Below the pieces are notes generated by a model. The model searched no databases and was not told the origin of the DNA. It worked only from the letters and a program-made list of their open reading frames with translations. From NCBI GenBank assembly GCA_021815655.1, contig JAKAGJ010000156.1:1-6103 (forward strand): DNA of 6,103 nucleotides, given 5' to 3'. Shown here one piece after another: positions 5,801-6,103 of the stretch. How positions within the stretch are numbered: the first letter of the stretch is position 1; each line of letters starts with the position of its first letter. This DNA is from Deltaproteobacteria bacterium (GTDB taxonomy: Bacteria > Desulfobacterota > Desulfarculia > Desulfarculales > Desulfarculaceae). Made by a program: the position numbers and the translations under genes.

Positions 5801-6103
5801 GCCGCCAGGACGTAAAGCGCCACCTGGAATGCCCGGGCTGCCTGCACGACTGCAAGCCCGAGCCCTTCCGCATCGAGTTCCTGGAGGTCTACGACGAGGT
5901 GCCCGACGAGCACAGCGCCCTGGCCTGGGAGGTCTACGAGCAGCCCACCCGCCACGGCTGCTGCCCCAAGTGCGGGGCCCAACTCCTGCCCTTCTGTCCC
6001 TACGAGGAGAACGACCAGCGGCGGCATTTCGTGCACCGCTTCGAGGCGCACAGCGATTGCCAGCGCATTAGGCTCCTGGCCCAGGGTCAAGTGGAGCGCC
6101 GGG
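2854..6103 (+). CDS. Large tubulin/FtsZ-superfamily protein with zinc-ribbon tail, 3' end missing
   Basis: The frame stays open from GTG 2854 to the window end: 1083 residues with no stop. The N-terminal part (about 20-370) is a divergent tubulin-like GTPase domain (Tubulin_2 type, Pfam PF13809 from memory). It shows a T1-like GLGGTGK at 25-31, the tubulin signature AGGTGGG at 185-191 (T4 loop, GTP phosphates), NTYACLKEL at 231-239, and PFDQLYLYDN at 268-277. NVD at 292-294 is a T7-loop candidate. Residues about 370-730 are mostly helical with no recognised domain, and 730-875 is an unassigned segment rich in Tyr and Asn. From 880 on there are zinc-ribbon-like pairs: C880/C885 with C899/C902, C910/C915 with C936/C939, C950/H953 with C964/C967, then C993/C996/C1000 and C1036/C1037/C1040/C1048. 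There is no signal peptide, so it is cytoplasmic. Family members are predicted to act in membrane remodelling; polymerisation is inferred. Confidence 0.9.
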   Translation, partial: MQHAQAEIFPKPRLLHPAQKTLVVGLGGTGKRVLVQLKRRLLEAGYQDSTAQPDLQLICLDFDPAEECATMRSDGQGKVCLAADEVCWLDGGLIHNRLRNLRQEHNLDFYRDWYPDQEGAVIQMGAYRAGAAQWRPLGRVGYYEYAERIQVVLRRSLNRLLEVNLKRSDQDQARGVVVYIVCSLAGGTGGGIFMDVAYFLRTMPVDLKQFGLLLLPGIYAEYDISGRLYANTYACLKELSVFANQGRAFEARYPNGKRISVPRQGQGPFDQLYLYDNIIQAGDTISNEMTTNVDVMSSLMAETVFFDIAEAKLNQMQQSAATNVTELAGAHEDSPLARQSVFSMVGSLTLLLPARQDLEALCGQLYLQKVLLKDMEQARAAQEQPREVDPQLAERASRRFPGLDAKIDQLVAKTKESCLHWEDADLDQASQELGQAMLGYAGNPSQAQLHLDQWLGEFLAPRPDGGFSLVPRRLPDVALDRENTLHSAMRDLAADLEQQAQRTLGQAADKDAPRTEDLYHFLKIKAQSLCGLVAKERLELGRALEAAGGNLARLKDQLQALYASNPPQEERLDELSAVHWARRFLVAVQQYYGRYACAIRVHTLLAAVIDRVREEKLVDERTLLAALEALPQIKARAERGQQDLRESLKQANSATVRSLVDQGFLDSYWAWVQALVPTAGGFLDFLVYVKAGLSAQELASGPTPQRLAALASQFSLERFRQAWREASVQGLDLHCFVNPNLRAQELGRARHDYMVKDALLNTSKNHRAYAAMPAYGGRSSREDNGDIYQDFKGLVDNALEASTIQVHSYPARDLAPDQPGKILVRHVSLNHPATNLRGIAEYYYAYARYGANRKLFHIDMNFLGLPEVIDEDLRLKYVTCGNPGCHEDISELPRQTIICPHCRRPLRSRCGNDGCTDNELHLPRQGWDPNRPDKYCPTCHKLARTYWWRCQTHNVDLRTESNYCERCLAEHRAGLCGFENVSRRQDVKRHLECPGCLHDCKPEPFRIEFLEVYDEVPDEHSALAWEVYEQPTRHGCCPKCGAQLLPFCPYEENDQRRHFVHRFEAHSDCQRIRLLAQGQVERR
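5491..6060 (+). other. Zinc-ribbon array inside the tubulin-like protein
   Basis: Residues 880-1069 of the tubulin-like protein hold about 20 cysteines plus several histidines, mostly in CxxC or CxxxxC pairs. The first two units are alike: each opens with CGNxGC (880-885 and 910-915) and closes with CPxC (899-902 and 936-939), which suggests internal duplication. Later units are irregular. Such arrays fold around structural zinc and usually bind protein or nucleic acid; the partner here is unknown. Only the coding-frame pattern supports this, and the last unit may continue past the window. Confidence 0.75.

Noticed and set aside
5074..6090. Long open frames on the minus strand opposite the tubulin-like gene, including 3667-4413 and 4513-5055
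   Set aside because: Their predicted products are Gly/Ala/Val/Gln-rich without domains, and the plus-strand frame carries the conserved motifs. They are by-products of codon bias.

Overview
The window comes from a GC-rich bacterium whose genes use mostly G or C at third codon positions. The start of an ArsR-type regulator at the left edge resembles versions I associate with sulfate-reducing deltaproteobacteria (Desulfobacterota, Desulfarculus-like). That placement is only a guess, because no rRNA or marker gene is present.

Layout. Bases 1-60 (minus strand) hold the first 20 codons of an ArsR-family regulator. It has a near-consensus sigma-70 promoter and an inverted repeat over the -10 box. 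Bases 121-532 carry no convincing gene, but they contain a possible promoter with a dyad (348-376), foldable sequence, and a strong intrinsic terminator (437-480). This looks like a small RNA or an attenuated leader. Bases 533-943 encode a stand-alone AraC-type DNA-binding protein of 136 residues. Bases 944-1110 are an AT-richer intergenic stretch with several direct and inverted repeats, probably the control region of the next operon.

From 1111 to the right edge three genes lie tightly packed on the plus strand. The first is a secreted, C-terminally membrane-anchored von Willebrand A (vWA) protein with a dockerin/EF-hand-like calcium loop. The second is a 93-residue protein with two membrane segments. 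The third is a very large tubulin/FtsZ-superfamily protein (at least 1083 residues, GTG start, cut off by the window end) whose C-terminal part is an array of zinc-ribbon-like Cys/His clusters.

How they may work together. A vWA protein beside a divergent FtsZ/tubulin-like protein matches the predicted membrane-remodelling systems described from genome context by Makarova and Koonin (2010, from memory). The sequence suggests a cytoplasmic GTP-binding (possibly filament-forming) protein, a small membrane protein that could tether it, and an extracytoplasmic vWA module that could bind a partner. The AraC-type protein may regulate the operon. The joint function is inference. The unusual elements are the zinc-ribbon tail on the tubulin-like protein, the altered candidate T7 loop, and the small two-helix partner. 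Further components probably lie beyond the right edge.
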